Counted from the first letter of the stretch, positions 37,645 through 50,490 are shown. The stretch is DNA of 64,000 bases from Hermatobates lingyangjiaoensis (GCA_026182355.1 JAPFBL010000068.1:6637001-6701000); one strand, 5' to 3'. The notes: generated from the sequence alone by a model not told the origin. Numbers and translations are program-made.

Positions 37645-39600
37645 GTGTATAATCACTATTACAATCACAGATTTATAGGCGTTAACATCAATAATAATAA
37701 GTAACATGATTTGTAACATTAATTACTAAATTAGTCAATCGTCCTTTCAGTTGGGTAATATAATTACAATATTTTATAATATTTATTTGTATTTTATAAG
37801 AATACATTTGAAATTAGTTTACATTTTGAGTCAAAATTAGGACAACACAAAAATTTGTCATGTTGATAATACTCGTAACTACTGATTAAAGTAAAACTTT
37901 TAGGCATATTCCCAAATAAAAACCAGATAAAGTTACATAGAACTTCATTAAAATAACTCAACAAAATATATTAGTTCATACCATAGTAATTGAATCCTAA
38001 CTAAAAAGTTTGAACGCAATATACTATCAGTTTTCTTGCCAGTTTTACAAAAGACTTTATTATCATAAAGAATTTTTTCATTCTTGCACATAGTACTTTT
38101 TCATTTTGATATAATTAATTAATTATCAATCACAATAATCTCTGTTTCACTAAGAATCATTACTTGACAAGACAATATATAAAGAAGTAACATGAGTGTC
38201 ACTTCGTTACTGCATCTCCTAGATTTGAAATACAGTAGAAAACACTTTAAGCCCAATTTAAAAAATTTTACAACTAGTCAATAAATAATTGTATTAGATA
38301 GCAAAAGTCCAAATGATTGAGAGTACAGCTTGCTGAGCCTGGGGACTTAACCCGTAAGTATTTACCTTGTAAAAGGGAGCACATTGAATACGAAATGAGG
38401 CCTTTGAAGAATCTCGCCGATATTTCTTTCCTTGGGCTTAGTTTTTCATAAAGTAAACTTTTCTCAGTACTTCTTCCTTAAAACACACCATTTTAAAGGG
38501 AGTGCTATTGACTTTCCCTTAAATTACATGGATATAGTATTATAGATTATACTTGCCCTACAATAAATATCAACGCTATTTCAGTGATGCTTGGCATGGT
38601 TTTGCATACATTGATTGTATATTTCATATTTTTTTATTGGATAATTTTCATTTAATTATTTGAATTTTTTTAAAAAATGTTGCTGAAGGTTTCTATTGAA
38701 TATTGAGATTCGTATTAATCCATAATTTGAATTTTTTTTTGTTATTATAATTTTGAAATTATCACCTAGTAGTTTCTTTAGTTACTTTGTATTGTCTTTA
38801 GTAACAAATATGTATACTTGGTAATGTAAAAATAATCTTTATATAATATAATATGTTTTCAAAATAAATATTTATATTTATATTATTTCATTTCATTGAA
38901 CATAAATGATTATTGAAGTATTACAAATATAGTTTTATCATCATTAATTTTGAAATGGCTATAAATATTTCAAACAGATGCAAAAAATGGCTTTATTTCA
39001 ATTAATAATCTCTTTTAATTGCAGGGCTGACATGTTGAACATTTTACACATGGTATCTCGTTCACGCATACCTTAATTAAGGTATGTTTCCAACTTATGT
39101 AAGAAATGGAAGCAACTCAATAACGTTATTCAAAAATAACGACTGAACACTATGAATGAATACTGAAGAATTTGAGTACTCTATACCCAAATTTACTATA
39201 AATAAACATATTATTGAGGTAGTGAAAACCAATTGTTTTCAATTGTATTTTAGAACTGGTTACAATTGTTTAAGTTTTTATTGTAGCTGTAGTCAAAACA
39301 CATTATCAAAATCGATAGAATTAGTACAAGTAGACTTATCTGCTCTCAAAGCAGTCGTCATTAAATTATGAGATGATGGAAATATCGTCATCAATTTAAG
39401 TCATGATCGCAATGCTTAAGCTTTATAAAAACATAAAAAAACTTTGAACTAATGTTATTAGTCATTACAAAAAACTCTAAAAAAAAGCCCTATTGATAAA
39501 TATGAAACTGAAGCCACTTTATTACTAAATCGAGAATTGCACAGAAAGACTTGTGACTGAAGGTATAGGCCATTCATGTGTAGATGTTATTGAATCGAGG
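37645..39600. other. Intron 1 of Gly-rich gene, proximal part; nothing recognised
   Basis: No ORF of coding character and no repeat seen before the GA microsatellite. Confidence 0.6.
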
Positions 39601-39623
39601 GTTGTGTTGAGAGAGATACGGGG

Positions 39624-39777
<154 letters not shown>

Positions 39778-39919
39778 ATGAACAAAAAAACTGCATTTAT
39801 ATAGGGCTATTGTTGGAAAAAGTAATGTTTATACAGAGTTACTCTCAAGAATAATTTACCACTTATATACCATTATTGTGGAATTGCGTCTACTGAGAAA
39901 GACTTACTGATGAAAAAAT

Positions 39920-42900
39920 CCGGAGTAGCCTAACTCAACTTTACTATAAGTGAACCTAATATCAAACTTCTTCGGTACATAAAATATAATATATCATTTA
40001 GGCATAATATATATTTTTAAATGAGAGAGGTTTATCAGTCTTTCATTTCTGGAGGTAGTACAGATAGTGATTAATCTACTTATCAATATATATGCATGCT
40101 TATTTTTGTTTATCATTCCACTGATGCATATAATATCATTAGTATAACTACAACAGCAACCTTTTCCGTCATCCATAATGGATCCCAAACAACAGAGCTC
40201 ATCTACACCATGAGTTGATATTTTTGTGAAAAATATCAACTTGATACATCAAACATTCTGGACCGTAATTCAAAACATTCAAAACCTGTAATTCTGTCAA
40301 AATTTCTACATCAAATTTTTTCACGATCACTATAATTTACTTATAGAAATGTAAAAAATTGACCACTAGTATAGCATTATTACTGATCCAAGGGTTCTTT
40401 AAAAACAATTACTATTGAAGAAATAAAATTTTTATAGAGTTATTTAATCTACTGTTGATTGAAATGAATTTATATTAAAAAATCTGGAGTGGCCTACATT
40501 TAACTTTACTATAAGTAAACTTAATATCAAACTCTTGTATATATAATTTATACTGTCTCATTTAGGTATAATATAAATGTCCAAATGGAAAAGGTTTATT
40601 AGTCTTTCATTCCTGTAAGTAGTACTGATAGTGACTTATCCACTTATTAATATACGCTTATTTTTATATATCACAATAACTACCGGAGGAATAACATTTT
40701 TGAAAAGTGAAAGTGATGATTTCGTGTTACAAAATAATTTCTTACAGGAGAACATATCTTCTGTTTAATAGCCATTGGATCACTTACATAATTTATCTGA
40801 TCTTCTTCTACACTGAAGATTTCAGACAAATTTTCCCATTTAAAACATAAAAACATTCCTATTTTCCAAATCAATGTAAATAAATCATAGAATCTGGCAA
40901 ATATAGCAGGTGATCGATTAGTCCAGGATGAAAATTCGCTTATTTTTTTATAATCGGAGTTGTACTTTAAATGTTTTTATTTTATGAAATGTTATTTTCA
41001 AAGGTTAATTTAATTAAATGATTTTCCAAACATTCTTGTAATAATCAATTTAAAACGATGTTCAGTGAGAATGCGTTTGAATTTTATTAGTGATAATTTT
41101 CTTTGAACAATGAAAATAATTCCACTGAATATAAATTTTAAATGAATTACCATGTTTTCTGTACCAGCTATTCGACAGCAAAGTGAATTTGACTGAACAT
41201 AACATTCCAGAAATCAATCCATCAATATATCATGACACAAAGTGGATGGTTTATTCAATTACTATGCCATTAAAGAACCACCCACATGACGCAGCTTACA
41301 TGTAGAAAATTTTGCACTGAACTATGCTATAAGTAAATATGTTCTCAAACTTCTTTGGTATATAATTTCCCATTTAAACATAATATAAACGTCTATAAGG
41401 CAGATGAGTAATAATATTTCATACATATGGAGAATATACAGATACTGATTCACCCAGTTATCAATATATATGCTTATATTTGATTATCACACAAATGATA
41501 CGTATAATATTCTTGATATTACCAAATAATCTCTTACAGGAGAATATAACGTTTGCTAACACAGCCAGTGGATCTCATACATGGCCATCTATAGCACTAT
41601 AGTACCAGTGAATCTGTTGCTTTAATGCTGTTTATCTGACCTTCTTCTATATTAAAAGTTTAAGTCAATTCATTGAAAAAATCTCGAGTGGCCTACTGTT
41701 ATCTTCACCATATTACTAACTTAAACATAATATATATCTTCTTGGGTATATAATATATAATACCCATAAAGGGCATAATACCCATATTAGGCATAATTTA
41801 AATGCCTAATTGGAAAAGGTTTATTAGTTTTTCATTCCTGGAGGTAGTACTGATAGTGATTTATCCACTTATCAATATACATGCTTACTTTTGTATATCA
41901 CACCACTGATTAGTATAACTACAACAGTAATAACATTTTTGAAAAGCGCAAGTGAAGACTTCGTATTATGATATTACTTTTACAGGAGCCCAACGCTTTT
42001 GTTCCAACCAGTGGATCACTTACAAGTTTATTTGACCTCCTTCTACATTGAAGACTTAAGACAAATTTTTCGATCTAAAACTAGAAAAGATTTTAAGTAT
42101 GTTAAAAAAGTTACATTGTTTTTGTCTGAGATGTCAAAAAATGTAAGAATAAATGTCGTTTTCAGATAATTTTTAATTTAAGATGGAGGATAATTTCATT
42201 TATTATTTTTAAAAGAATTTTTTTTTAATCTAAATAATGTTCTGCATTTTTGGACATTTATCAAATTAATATACTGGGAATTCTATGGCATGCTAAGAAT
42301 TTTTAAAACTCACTTTTCTTTCCCTATAGTCAAAAATCATAAAAACCAATTTACGCTGAGGGATGTTATTTTTTCCCAGGTGCTGTACTCTTTTATAAAT
42401 GTGCTGTAAATGTGCATTGGAAAAAAATATATTCGTAATTAGCCAATTTTGCATTCTTAAATCAAGTTCTGTTCAATTTTAAATTTAAAAGCTGGAAGCA
42501 TGAAATTTTTAAAAATAATATTGGACTAGAATAGTGAAAAAACTGGATATTGGTCAAAATCATACAAGCCCTTCTATAGGACAAAAAATTTCATTCCAAA
42601 AACTTCAATATGACTCAATAATAATGTCAGTCATAAACGTAAAAAAATCAGCATCTGATATTAAGCTTTGCAGAATGGTGCAACATTTAGATGGATTAGA
42701 ACATTTTGTTAGACAAACCCATCATACCATGAAATGAATCAGAAATTATATGTTTTATATGCTCTATTGTCGTTGATTTTTTCCATATAAGAATTTTTTG
42801 TTGTTACATCACATATAAGTCCTTAAATCATTAAAAAATGTTCATTATACATCTAAACATTATATTATTTTTTGGTGAATTCACTGAAAATAATTCGAAG

Positions 42901-45230
42901 TCAATGTCAAATAAATGCGAGATATTCATGTCTTTCATTCCTGAGGTAGTACAGATAGTGATTGATCTACGCTTATTTTTGTATATCACACCACCGATGC
43001 AAATAATCTCATTATTATAACTACAGCAGGAATAAGATTTCTGAAAAGTCAAAGTACAAAATTTCTTGATACGAAATAATCTCCTACAAGAGAACATGGC
43101 CTTTGTTCGAATAGCCAGTGGATTTCTTACATCGTTTACTTGACCTCCTTCTATATTGAATATTTAAGCCAAATTTTTAAATTTAAAACAGAAAAATACT
43201 CTAATATCTCTAAAAAACATCATAAACATCCAAGAAAAAATGTCATTTCAAGGTAATTTATAATTAAGGATGTACGATAATTACATTTATTAATCTTCAA
43301 ACGAAAGACTTCAATTCTGAATTATGTTTTACATTTTTGGCCTTTTATAGAATTATTATACTGGGCTTTTTTAGTATTTAAAATTTAAGAATTTTATGGC
43401 TTCTTAGTATTTAATAAAATCATTTTCCTTCCCCTTTGTCAAAATCATATATACGTATTTCCTCTGAGCGAGTGTTATCTTTTTCCTGCCTGCTGTACTC
43501 TGTTATAAGGTTGCTATTAATGTTTATTGAGAAAAAATACTCAATAATCAAAGTCAAAGCCAGCTATTCAGTATAATTTAAAACTTTTATAGTTCGGAGC
43601 TTCTAATTTTTGAAAATAATAAATATGAACTATTAGACTAGAATAGTGAAGAAAATTGGATATTTCTCAACAAACATAACTCCTCTTTCTGGAGTAAACA
43701 GTCCATTTATCACATTTCAATATCATGGAAACATACTACAACTCATAAGGACAAAGTAATTATAACTCATATTAAGTTTTGTTCAAGAGTGCAATATATA
43801 GATTTATTAAAGCATTTTATGAGACAAATTCATCATACCAAGGAAGACAAAGGAATTTATTTATGTTTATTGGCGGTGATTTTTTACTTGTAATTATATT
43901 ATTCCTTTTATATCTCATATAAGTCAATAAATTATTTAAATTTTTCTATTGTAAACATCAATTTTATCTTAGTGGATTCGCTCAAAAAAATTCTAAGTCA
44001 ATGTAAACAATGCAAAAAGATATCAAAAATTCGGCAAGTATAGCAAGTAAACCTTAGTCTAGGATCAAGAACCAGTTTTATAGCTTTATTGCTCTTTGCC
44101 GTAATTGAAATTTCATGAATTTTTTTTATAAATTGCTAATTTCTTGTTCTATTTTTTGTCAAATTTTCATGATTTTTTAATGAGCCGTTCAGCGTCAAAA
44201 AAATATTTTCTGAAAATAGAAATCTTACTTTAACGCCTCTTTAGGGAATGTAATTTTGAAACAAAATATCTCATCTCATTCTTCATACAATGGTATATTT
44301 TTAGGTATAGTTTAATTTTGATCCGTCAAACGCTATGGCTTGTATCGCTCTCACAAGCTTTTAGATTGAACTATAAGTCAAAATGTTTACATTTTATTGA
44401 AAAAAAAAAAAAAATTCTGAATATATTTTTTATTTATTGCGTTTGTAACCCCAATGATCATGCCAAAATTTCAAAACTCTAAAATTAGCAGTTTAAGAGA
44501 AAAAAAGTTTTATAAAAACTGGTTTTTGACAAAAAAATTGACTTTCACGTTATGCATAATTCTTCCCAAACAATAGAGATCATCTACACTATAGGGCTCA
44601 TTTTTGTGTAAAATATCAATTTGATCTATCAAAGATTCTGGCCGCAGCGTGGTAACAAGCAATGCTAACACACACACCCACCTACCCACACACACACATA
44701 CACACACACTCAGACATCATCGAAAAAACTTCATAAAACAACTTCTGGGACCTCAAAACATGTAATTCCGTCAAAATCTCGAGATCAAATTTTTTCACGA
44801 TCACTAATACTTTACTTATAGTAAAGTAAAAAAGTATGGTATTCATATAGGATTGTTAATGAATCAAGTGTTATAGAAACAGCTGATCAAAACTTACGGT
44901 TTTGGCATTAAGTGACAAAAGAGAATTCCCAATTCCCTATATTGCCTTGAAATATAGGCCCCTTAACAATAGAGTCGTAACTTTTTTTAACATAAAAAGC
45001 TATATTCCTGCTAATAATATTTCGTTTGATAAACGGTTGTAATTAACAGTGAACCCCACTAGATTAGAAATAGTCAAAACATAATGTAATATCCGTTTGA
45101 ACCACATAGAAAAAAATCAGATAGACTCAGATAATGACAGAATGTCACTATACATCGAAAGATCGAAAAAAAAATTATCCTTACTATTATACTTCACTCA
45201 TAGTAAAGTAAAAATTCTTTACTACTGAGT
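39920..45230 (+). repeat. Composite array of diverged repeat A units
   Basis: Units begin near 39921, 40484, 41305 and 41684, with a headless one near 42930. Each has the same order of blocks: ttactataagtaaac; caaacttctt-ggtatata; ggcataatataaatg; ttcattcctggaggtagtac; cagtaataacatttttgaaa; tcttacaggagaa; gccagtggatcacttacat; gacctccttctacattgaag. Downstream flanks (for example 40165-40420 and 44550-44850) also match one another. ctttacttatagtaaag near 44812 is the inverse of the start block. No intact ORF. Probably nested copies of one non-coding mobile element. Confidence 0.7.
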
Positions 45231-45759
45231 GAATTTAACTTGTTAGTATGATATATTTTTTATACAGAAAGTGAAATTGAATTTACACAAAATTAAGAAT
45301 GCCTCTCACCACCCCAATCATAAATCACTGGAGATGAATAATCTTCTTTAATGAGGCTGAGTGGAGTTCTCTAGGGATCAATGTATCTAACTTCAGCATC
45401 AGACATTACTGATTCACTCTATAGCGAAAAAATTATTCATTTATCATCCTTAATCATTTTAATTATTATTTATTTGTATCATTCTATTAACGAAAACCTG
45501 AGATGAATAAGTATTATTGCTCTACTATTTACACTAGTTTAAATTATGTATAGTAATATGGACTAATACATTATACTTATGTATACTTATCTATATACTT
45601 ATCGATGAATTTACCTATATACTTATCAATACTTATGTATAATAAGTTATATATAATATCATATATATATGATGATAGAGAAGTTGAGTATGATCCCAGA
45701 GGACTAATTACAACAAAAAAGAACAAGAAGAAGATTACCATGTAATCTTCTCGTCCTAG

Positions 45760-45787
<28 letters not shown>
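45760..45787 (+). repeat. (TA)n microsatellite
   Basis: Left border of the 45.8-46.9 kb fold-back cluster. Further TA tracts separate the elements at 45989-46006, 46155-46192, 46630-46656, 46757-46767 and 46883-46902. Confidence 0.95.
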
Positions 45788-45791
<4 letters not shown>

Positions 45792-45955
45792 TAAACTACA
45801 ATATGAAAAGGGAAAAAGACTAAGATCTTTCAACCGTAACAAGCAGTCTTTTTCAGAGTCAAAAACCTAACTGACTTTGACGAAAACCGAAAACCGCTTG
45901 TTACGGTTGAAATATCTTAGACTTTCTTCCCTTTTCATATTGTGATTTGATCATT
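45788..45955. repeat. Fold-back element between (TA)n tracts
   Basis: Left arm 45788-45843 (attaaactacaatatgaaaa ... ttcaaccgtaacaagc) pairs with right arm 45896-45955 (gcttgttacggttgaaatat ... cttttcatattgtgattt). TA tracts lie at 45760-45787 and 45989-46006. A shortened relative is at 46657-46722, and the core ggttgaaagatcttag recurs at 48150-48168 and 55797-55812. Confidence 0.8.
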
Positions 45956-46150
45956 GATTGTTCTTTCGCGTGTTTATGCCAAATCATGTTATATATATAT
46001 ATATATTCACTTGATAAACGTAAAGACGATCCAACGATCACAACGTGCTTAGTCTCCCTTTCTCTTTTTTCCTGAAGACGGATTGCCCAAAAATTTGAGT
46101 TTGTAAGTGTGTTTCTTTACTTTGTGTGCTACCTATTTTCAATGTTGAAC

Positions 46151-46194
<44 letters not shown>

Positions 46195-46204
46195 CAAAAC
46201 TAAT

Positions 46205-46605
46205 GTTTATCGGGACTTGGTCAGTTCTTCAGGTTCTGAAAATTAAACTCTCATTGCCAACGTTTCGGTCTTTATTTAAAACCTTTTCCATAGGCACTGC
46301 CTATAGGCCAAACTGTCTAGTCGAAGGTTTTGTCCGGTTAACATTGTTGTTCCTTCAAATAATGTAAATTTCATTTTCTTAGTTAAAAAATCTTACTTCT
46401 GTAAGTAATATTGTTTTATGTATCTCTGAAATACTTCTGCTTGTAATATTCATAAGTTGTAACAATCCATTTTCATATTGTGTATAGGTTTGATGTTGAT
46501 ATGAGATTACTTATTATTCTTTGTTTGTAGGCCTATGAAAAAGGTTTTAAATAAAACCGAAACGTTGGAAACGAGAGTTTGATTTTTTATCCTAGAAAAT
46601 GACCG
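46205..46605. repeat. Fold-back element with GAAACGTTGG motif
   Basis: The left part (46240-46292, aaactctcattgccaacgtt and tcggtc) is inverse to the right part (46533-46590, ataaaaccgaaacgttggaa and acgagagttt). The motif resembles the 95-bp arms at 10455/10631 but with CTATGGA or CTATGAA in place of CTGAGGA. TA tracts border it at 46155-46192 and 46630-46656. Confidence 0.7.
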
Positions 46606-46628
46606 AATCCCGATTAGAGAACATACCT

Positions 46629-46656
<28 letters not shown>

Positions 46657-46659
<3 letters not shown>

Positions 46660-46725
46660 CAAACCACAATGTGAAATGGGAAAAAAGACTAAGATCTTTC
46701 AACCGTATTGTGGTTTGATCATTGA
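46657..46725. repeat. Short fold-back relative of 45788-45955
   Basis: aatcaaaccacaatgtgaaa at the left pairs with attgtggtttgatcatt at the right. Contains gactaagatctttcaaccgt. Looks like an internally deleted copy. Confidence 0.65.
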
Positions 46726-46767
46726 TTGTTATTTCATGTGTTTATGTGAAATCTTTATATATATATA

Positions 46768-46881
46768 CAGGTAATTCACCACAAATGAATGAAGATTCAT
46801 TAGTATTCACTTGCTCTTTGACGATGTGAAAACGAAAGGCCTAGGAGCGACTATCTTCATTCATTTGTGGTGATTTACCTG
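46768..46881. repeat. Fold-back element, 28-bp arms, between (TA)n tracts
   Basis: caggtaattcaccacaaatg with aatgaaga at 46768-46795 is complementary to 46854-46881 (one mismatch). Centre: ctctttgacgatgtgaaaac then gaaaggcc, a possible relative of the hammerhead-like core. (TA)n lies immediately on both sides (46757-46767 and 46883-46902). Confidence 0.8.
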
Positions 46882-47495
46882 AATATATATATATATATAT
46901 ATACATATGTGGCGTATTTGTAAGTTTGTGGGCGTGTGCATCTGCATCTCTGTGAGTATGTGTTAGCATGTTCATGTGTAATGATAAAAGTTACAATATC
47001 TCTGACTTACATCTTCTGAATAAAAACACCTACAATTTTTTATTTATTGCTCGTTTATGATTTAATGATAGAATTAATTTGCCAGTTACAATTATTTCTA
47101 TTATTGTCTAATGCAGTTATTTCAAGGAAGATTTTCTAAACTTGTGATGGCAAGTGAGAAACAAAAGAGTAAACAAAATTGAATCAATAATGAATGAGAA
47201 CACTCTTCTAGATTAGAACATTTAATGAATTTAGCTAAAAAATATCCATTATCATTATCCTTATAATTTTACAGGTAATTAAAAAAACTATCACTACTAT
47301 GTTTCTGATGAAATTCATGTAAATAAATATATTAATAGCTTAATATTCAATACCCATCTGCATACATTTAAAAAAATATTTTAGTCAGAAAACTATAATG
47401 AATATTTAACATTGTTTATATTACAAACCTACTGTAAAACTGCTGTTGATAAAACATATTTGGTTATTTAGATACAAGACTTAGATGGTACTTAC

Positions 47496-47513
47496 TGTAA
47501 AACAGTAGGCCAT
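47496..47513 (-). CDS. Gly-rich gene exon 1 (start of signal peptide)
   Basis: ATG at 47513 encodes MAYCFT, followed directly by a perfect GTAAGT donor at 47495. Only 18 coding nt, phase 0. A tiny first coding exon that starts a signal peptide, followed by a large intron, is typical of insect cuticle and secreted-peptide genes. The TATA/Inr pair just upstream supports the start. Confidence 0.65.
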
Positions 47514-47539
47514 AGTGCAGCTTCAAGGATTCCCTGACT

Positions 47540-47545
47540 GACTGA
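47540..47545 (-). promoter_or_regulatory. Initiator (TCAGTC), predicted transcription start at 47543
   Basis: TCAGTC matches the arthropod Inr consensus TCAKTY. The predicted +1 is the A at 47543, giving a 30-nt 5' UTR. The four-base step repeats (CAGTCAGTCAGG), so +1 could be 4 nt lower. Confidence 0.65.
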
Positions 47546-47567
47546 TGACATACCCTTCTCGTTGCTC

Positions 47568-47575
47568 TTTTTATA
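47568..47575 (-). promoter_or_regulatory. TATA box of Gly-rich gene
   Basis: TATAAAAA on the minus strand, starting 32 bases upstream of the A of the initiator TCAGTC. This is standard spacing for an arthropod TATA promoter. Confidence 0.75.
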
Positions 47576-48321
47576 CCCTTCTTCCCAGTGCCTTGACTAT
47601 CATGTTATTATTTGTTGACCCTGACAGTGACCACGAAGTGAGAATCCCATATCCATTCAAGGTCCTTCAACCACCTCAAAAGAAATAAATCACCTCCCAC
47701 CCCTTTCTCAAGTGTCTTCTAAAGAAATAACTATCACCCTCAAGTAGCAATCATCACAGCCGCCGTCTATTCATAATAGTACTTCTCATAAGCAATACAC
47801 TTTTTATTATACATAAATACCCACTGAATTAATATAACTCCAGTGTAAAGTGAATTGTTAAAACTCAGCACTTTATGATTAGTAAGAAAGACAGTTAATT
47901 CATCATAAGATGAAATCACACACAAGTTATTTCTTTCAATTATTTAATCATTACGTCTATGTTTAAATGATACCATCAATAATTTACTGATGTACATCTA
48001 ATCAATGTGTAAATGTACATTAATGTTAATTCTTATTAGACTCAGATCCGTCACACATGTATGCAGTGAGTTAACAAGATTTCATAACAAACACGTAAAA
48101 CATGAAATCAACACCTAACTTATTCAAGACTCTGACAAAGACCAGTAGTTTTAGTTGAAAGATTTTAGTCACCTTTCTAACTGTGATTGCGACATTGATG
48201 TAGTAAGTTATACATATATATTTGCGATAGTCGCAATATAGAAGTCAGTTGTGTCTGTTTCTATGTCTGCGTTACCTTCGTTTTAACTCTCTTTTTTATT
48301 TAAAAGTTCGATGGACCGATT

Positions 48322-48325
<4 letters not shown>

Positions 48326-48363
<38 letters not shown>
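48326..48363 (+). repeat. (TA)n microsatellite
   Basis: Lies about 130 bp upstream of the LINE RT remnant. Confidence 0.95.
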
Positions 48364-48366
<3 letters not shown>

Positions 48367-48489
48367 AAGTTTATCCGAATGGATTAATTGAAAACTATAA
48401 TTTCCATAGGGCATATAATCTACAACGATAGATATTTCACCTAGTTGATCGTCTTCTTACGAATACTAGAAAGCCTCTATAAGTGTCCA

Positions 48490-48870
48490 GAATAGTCCTT
48501 GGAGGCTGTCCTCAAGGGTCAGTAGCAGCCCTGTCTTTTGGAAAACACAGTTTAATTACCTATTAAACTATTCCCAAACTACGCAATTATCAGCGTATTT
48601 ACTGATGATCCCCTAACAGTATTAAAATCAGGAATTATACTAAGCGCGAAAGAACTGGCAAACCAGATCCTCAGAAATCTTTATAGTTTGTCATTGGATA
48701 ACAAAATATTTTCCAGCGATAAGAGATACGAAGTTCTGTTTATTTTTGGAGGTTTTTATCAAACTCCGAATATTCATTTTGACACAAAAAAGTAGGAAGT
48801 GGTCAAGAAAATGAAATACATAGTAGTAACTTTTGACTCAAAGTTCTCTTTTCCCTTTCAAGTTGGAAAA
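48490..48870 (+). pseudogene. Decayed reverse transcriptase of an R1/Jockey-type non-LTR retrotransposon
   Basis: Conceptual translation shows LGGCPQGSVAA (the family's GCPQGSV-GP block), then FTDDPLTVL where YADDLL is expected, then LDNKIFSSDKRYEVLFIFGG and VVKKMKYIVVTFDSKFSF, the thumb-region KYLGVTLDSKL-type motif. The active-site Y-A-D-D reads F-T-D-D, and stops interrupt the frame. Dead fragment, truncated at its 5' side next to a (TA)n tract. Confidence 0.75.
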
Positions 48871-48959
48871 TAACACAGAAGTGTTCACAACTAGTGTTCT
48901 TTGTTTAGAAGTGCTAGAGTTAATTGTAGTGCTAAAAGCGGAGAATTGGATATGAGAAG

Positions 48960-49420
48960 GCGTTCCTGTCTTGCGTGCTGTACGCAGGGCCGTCTGGAAT
49001 GTTTCTCCCTCCTTCTCTGTGTACCTTCTCTTGTAATCTCTGACTTTTTCCCTTACTTACCTATTCTTGTCTATCTCAACTATCTGTTAATTATTATAAT
49101 TGTTTTTTCCCTTTCCATTTTCCCGTGTGATGGTTTCTTTCATCAAGTAACCATCAGTCTCTCTAGAGGTTAAATGGTTTATTTAATCGGACGTGGCTAG
49201 TTGTAGGTGGTTTGTGGCGGCTTGTTACCGTTTGTATGTCTCTCCTACCTTCTCTCTGCACCTTCCTTCGCAACCTCTGCTCCTTCCCTTACTTACCCAT
49301 TCTTTGCTATCTCTCAACTTCCTATTAACTGTTACTCTTGTTTTTTTCCTCTCATTTTACCCCTGTAATCCTTGATGATCATTTTCATCAAGTAACCCTC
49401 AGTCTCTTAGAGACTAACTA
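48960..49420 (+). repeat. Imperfect tandem duplication (about 210-bp units)
   Basis: Two diverged copies, about 48960-49170 and 49205-49420. Both are pyrimidine-rich and share blocks such as cccttacttac, tatctctcaact-like runs, tttttcc, and a common end catcaagtaacc-tcagtctct-agag. They lie between the RT and RNase H remnants. No coding sense is evident. Confidence 0.55.
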
Positions 49421-49429
49421 GGCTAAACT

Positions 49430-49720
49430 TGTAAGCTTTCGTTGATGAAGTTCGTGGAAGCCCGTCTCCATGATGTCCACCTTGGGCACTTCACGAGGAC
49501 CGATTCGTCTTGTATCAATCGTGAGAGGCAGTTGGTTTCTCGTGACGTGGCCAAAGGACTCCACATCAAATCAACCTATTCTGATTTATCACGTTATGCC
49601 GAAAGGCCCAAGCATATTAATGAATCAAAAAAGGATACAGGTGCTGGAGAAAAGTTTTAATAAAAAGCAGATGACATCAGTGCAACGATTAATGCTAATT
49701 TAAATGATTAAAGGATTTAT
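49430..49720 (+). other. GC-richer block of unknown origin inside LINE remnant
   Basis: Two overlapping frames stay open here (65-77 codons), for example through CCACCTTGGGCACTTCACG. Composition differs from the AT-rich surroundings, but I recognise no protein motif. Probably part of the same or another decayed mobile element. Confidence 0.3.
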
Positions 49721-49939
49721 CAACCGGCACAGTATATATATTAGTATAGTGGGTATATTAGTGAATGTCTCACCAATACTAATGTAAATAAAGGAAAGGA
49801 CTTGTTTTTATTACGGATCTAGAGGTGAGAATACAGTGACAAAAGGAACGAAGGTCAATACGAAAAAAAGGACTCTTTTACTAAATGAATGCATCCTGAG
49901 AGAAGATAAAAAAATATTACCATCGATGAAAATGCTAAT

Positions 49940-50490
49940 TGGATACCAGACTCAAACTACAAGGTCACCATTTACCCTGATGGAAGTAAGGTTGGAGGAG
50001 CAATAGTTGTATATGATAAAAAGGAAGAAGTCTACAACGAAACTTTCAAGGTACACAGCTCGTGTTCAAACAAGGAAGCCGAGCTTGGAGTTTGGACTAG
50101 CATTGCTAAAAGTCTTAAAGTGGATTGAACGGACTTGTCCAACTAAAATCAAAAGGCTGGTTTGTACCCTTCAGCTTGACAAAGGTAGGCACACATTGCG
50201 ATACTGAGAAATGAGAGCGCAGATTCTCTCGTTAAGAAGAAGCTGTGGGAAGAATCTTGGGATACTTGGAGCCATCAATGGTCTACTTCAGCCCATGGGC
50301 AGCATGCAAGAATATACTTCTCTACTCCTCGTTCTAGACAATGGGTCAAGCAAGATCCTCTGACCTTCAAACAATCGCAGGAACTGTCTGTCCATGACAG
50401 ACATACTTCCATATATTTGGAATCAAATCTTCTGATGGCTACTGTTGAAACCCCCACACCTTCCAAACCAGGATACACAAATCCTTAATT
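49940..50490 (+). pseudogene. Decayed RNase H domain and C-terminus of a non-LTR retrotransposon
   Basis: Translation shows VTIYPDGSKVGGAIVVYDKK (YTDGSK block with Thr to Pro), then SNKEAELGVWTSIAKSL (the EAEL-A block), a stop, and after a frame change RNESADSLVKKKLWEESWDT (GNE-AD-LAK block). A further 60 or so open codons follow. This order is RNase H in R1/Loa/I-type LINEs. It probably belongs to the same insertion as the RT at 48490-48870, separated by about 1 kb of other sequence. Confidence 0.7.

Noticed and set aside
37356..37719. Pro-rich plus-strand frames and other minus-strand frames over the Gly-rich exon
   Set aside because: Shadows of the real Gly-rich exon; only the chosen frame gives a signal peptide and phase-matched neighbours.
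49442..49703. Overlapping 72- and 77-codon frames as host genes
   Set aside because: They lie inside a decayed retrotransposon and show no motif.
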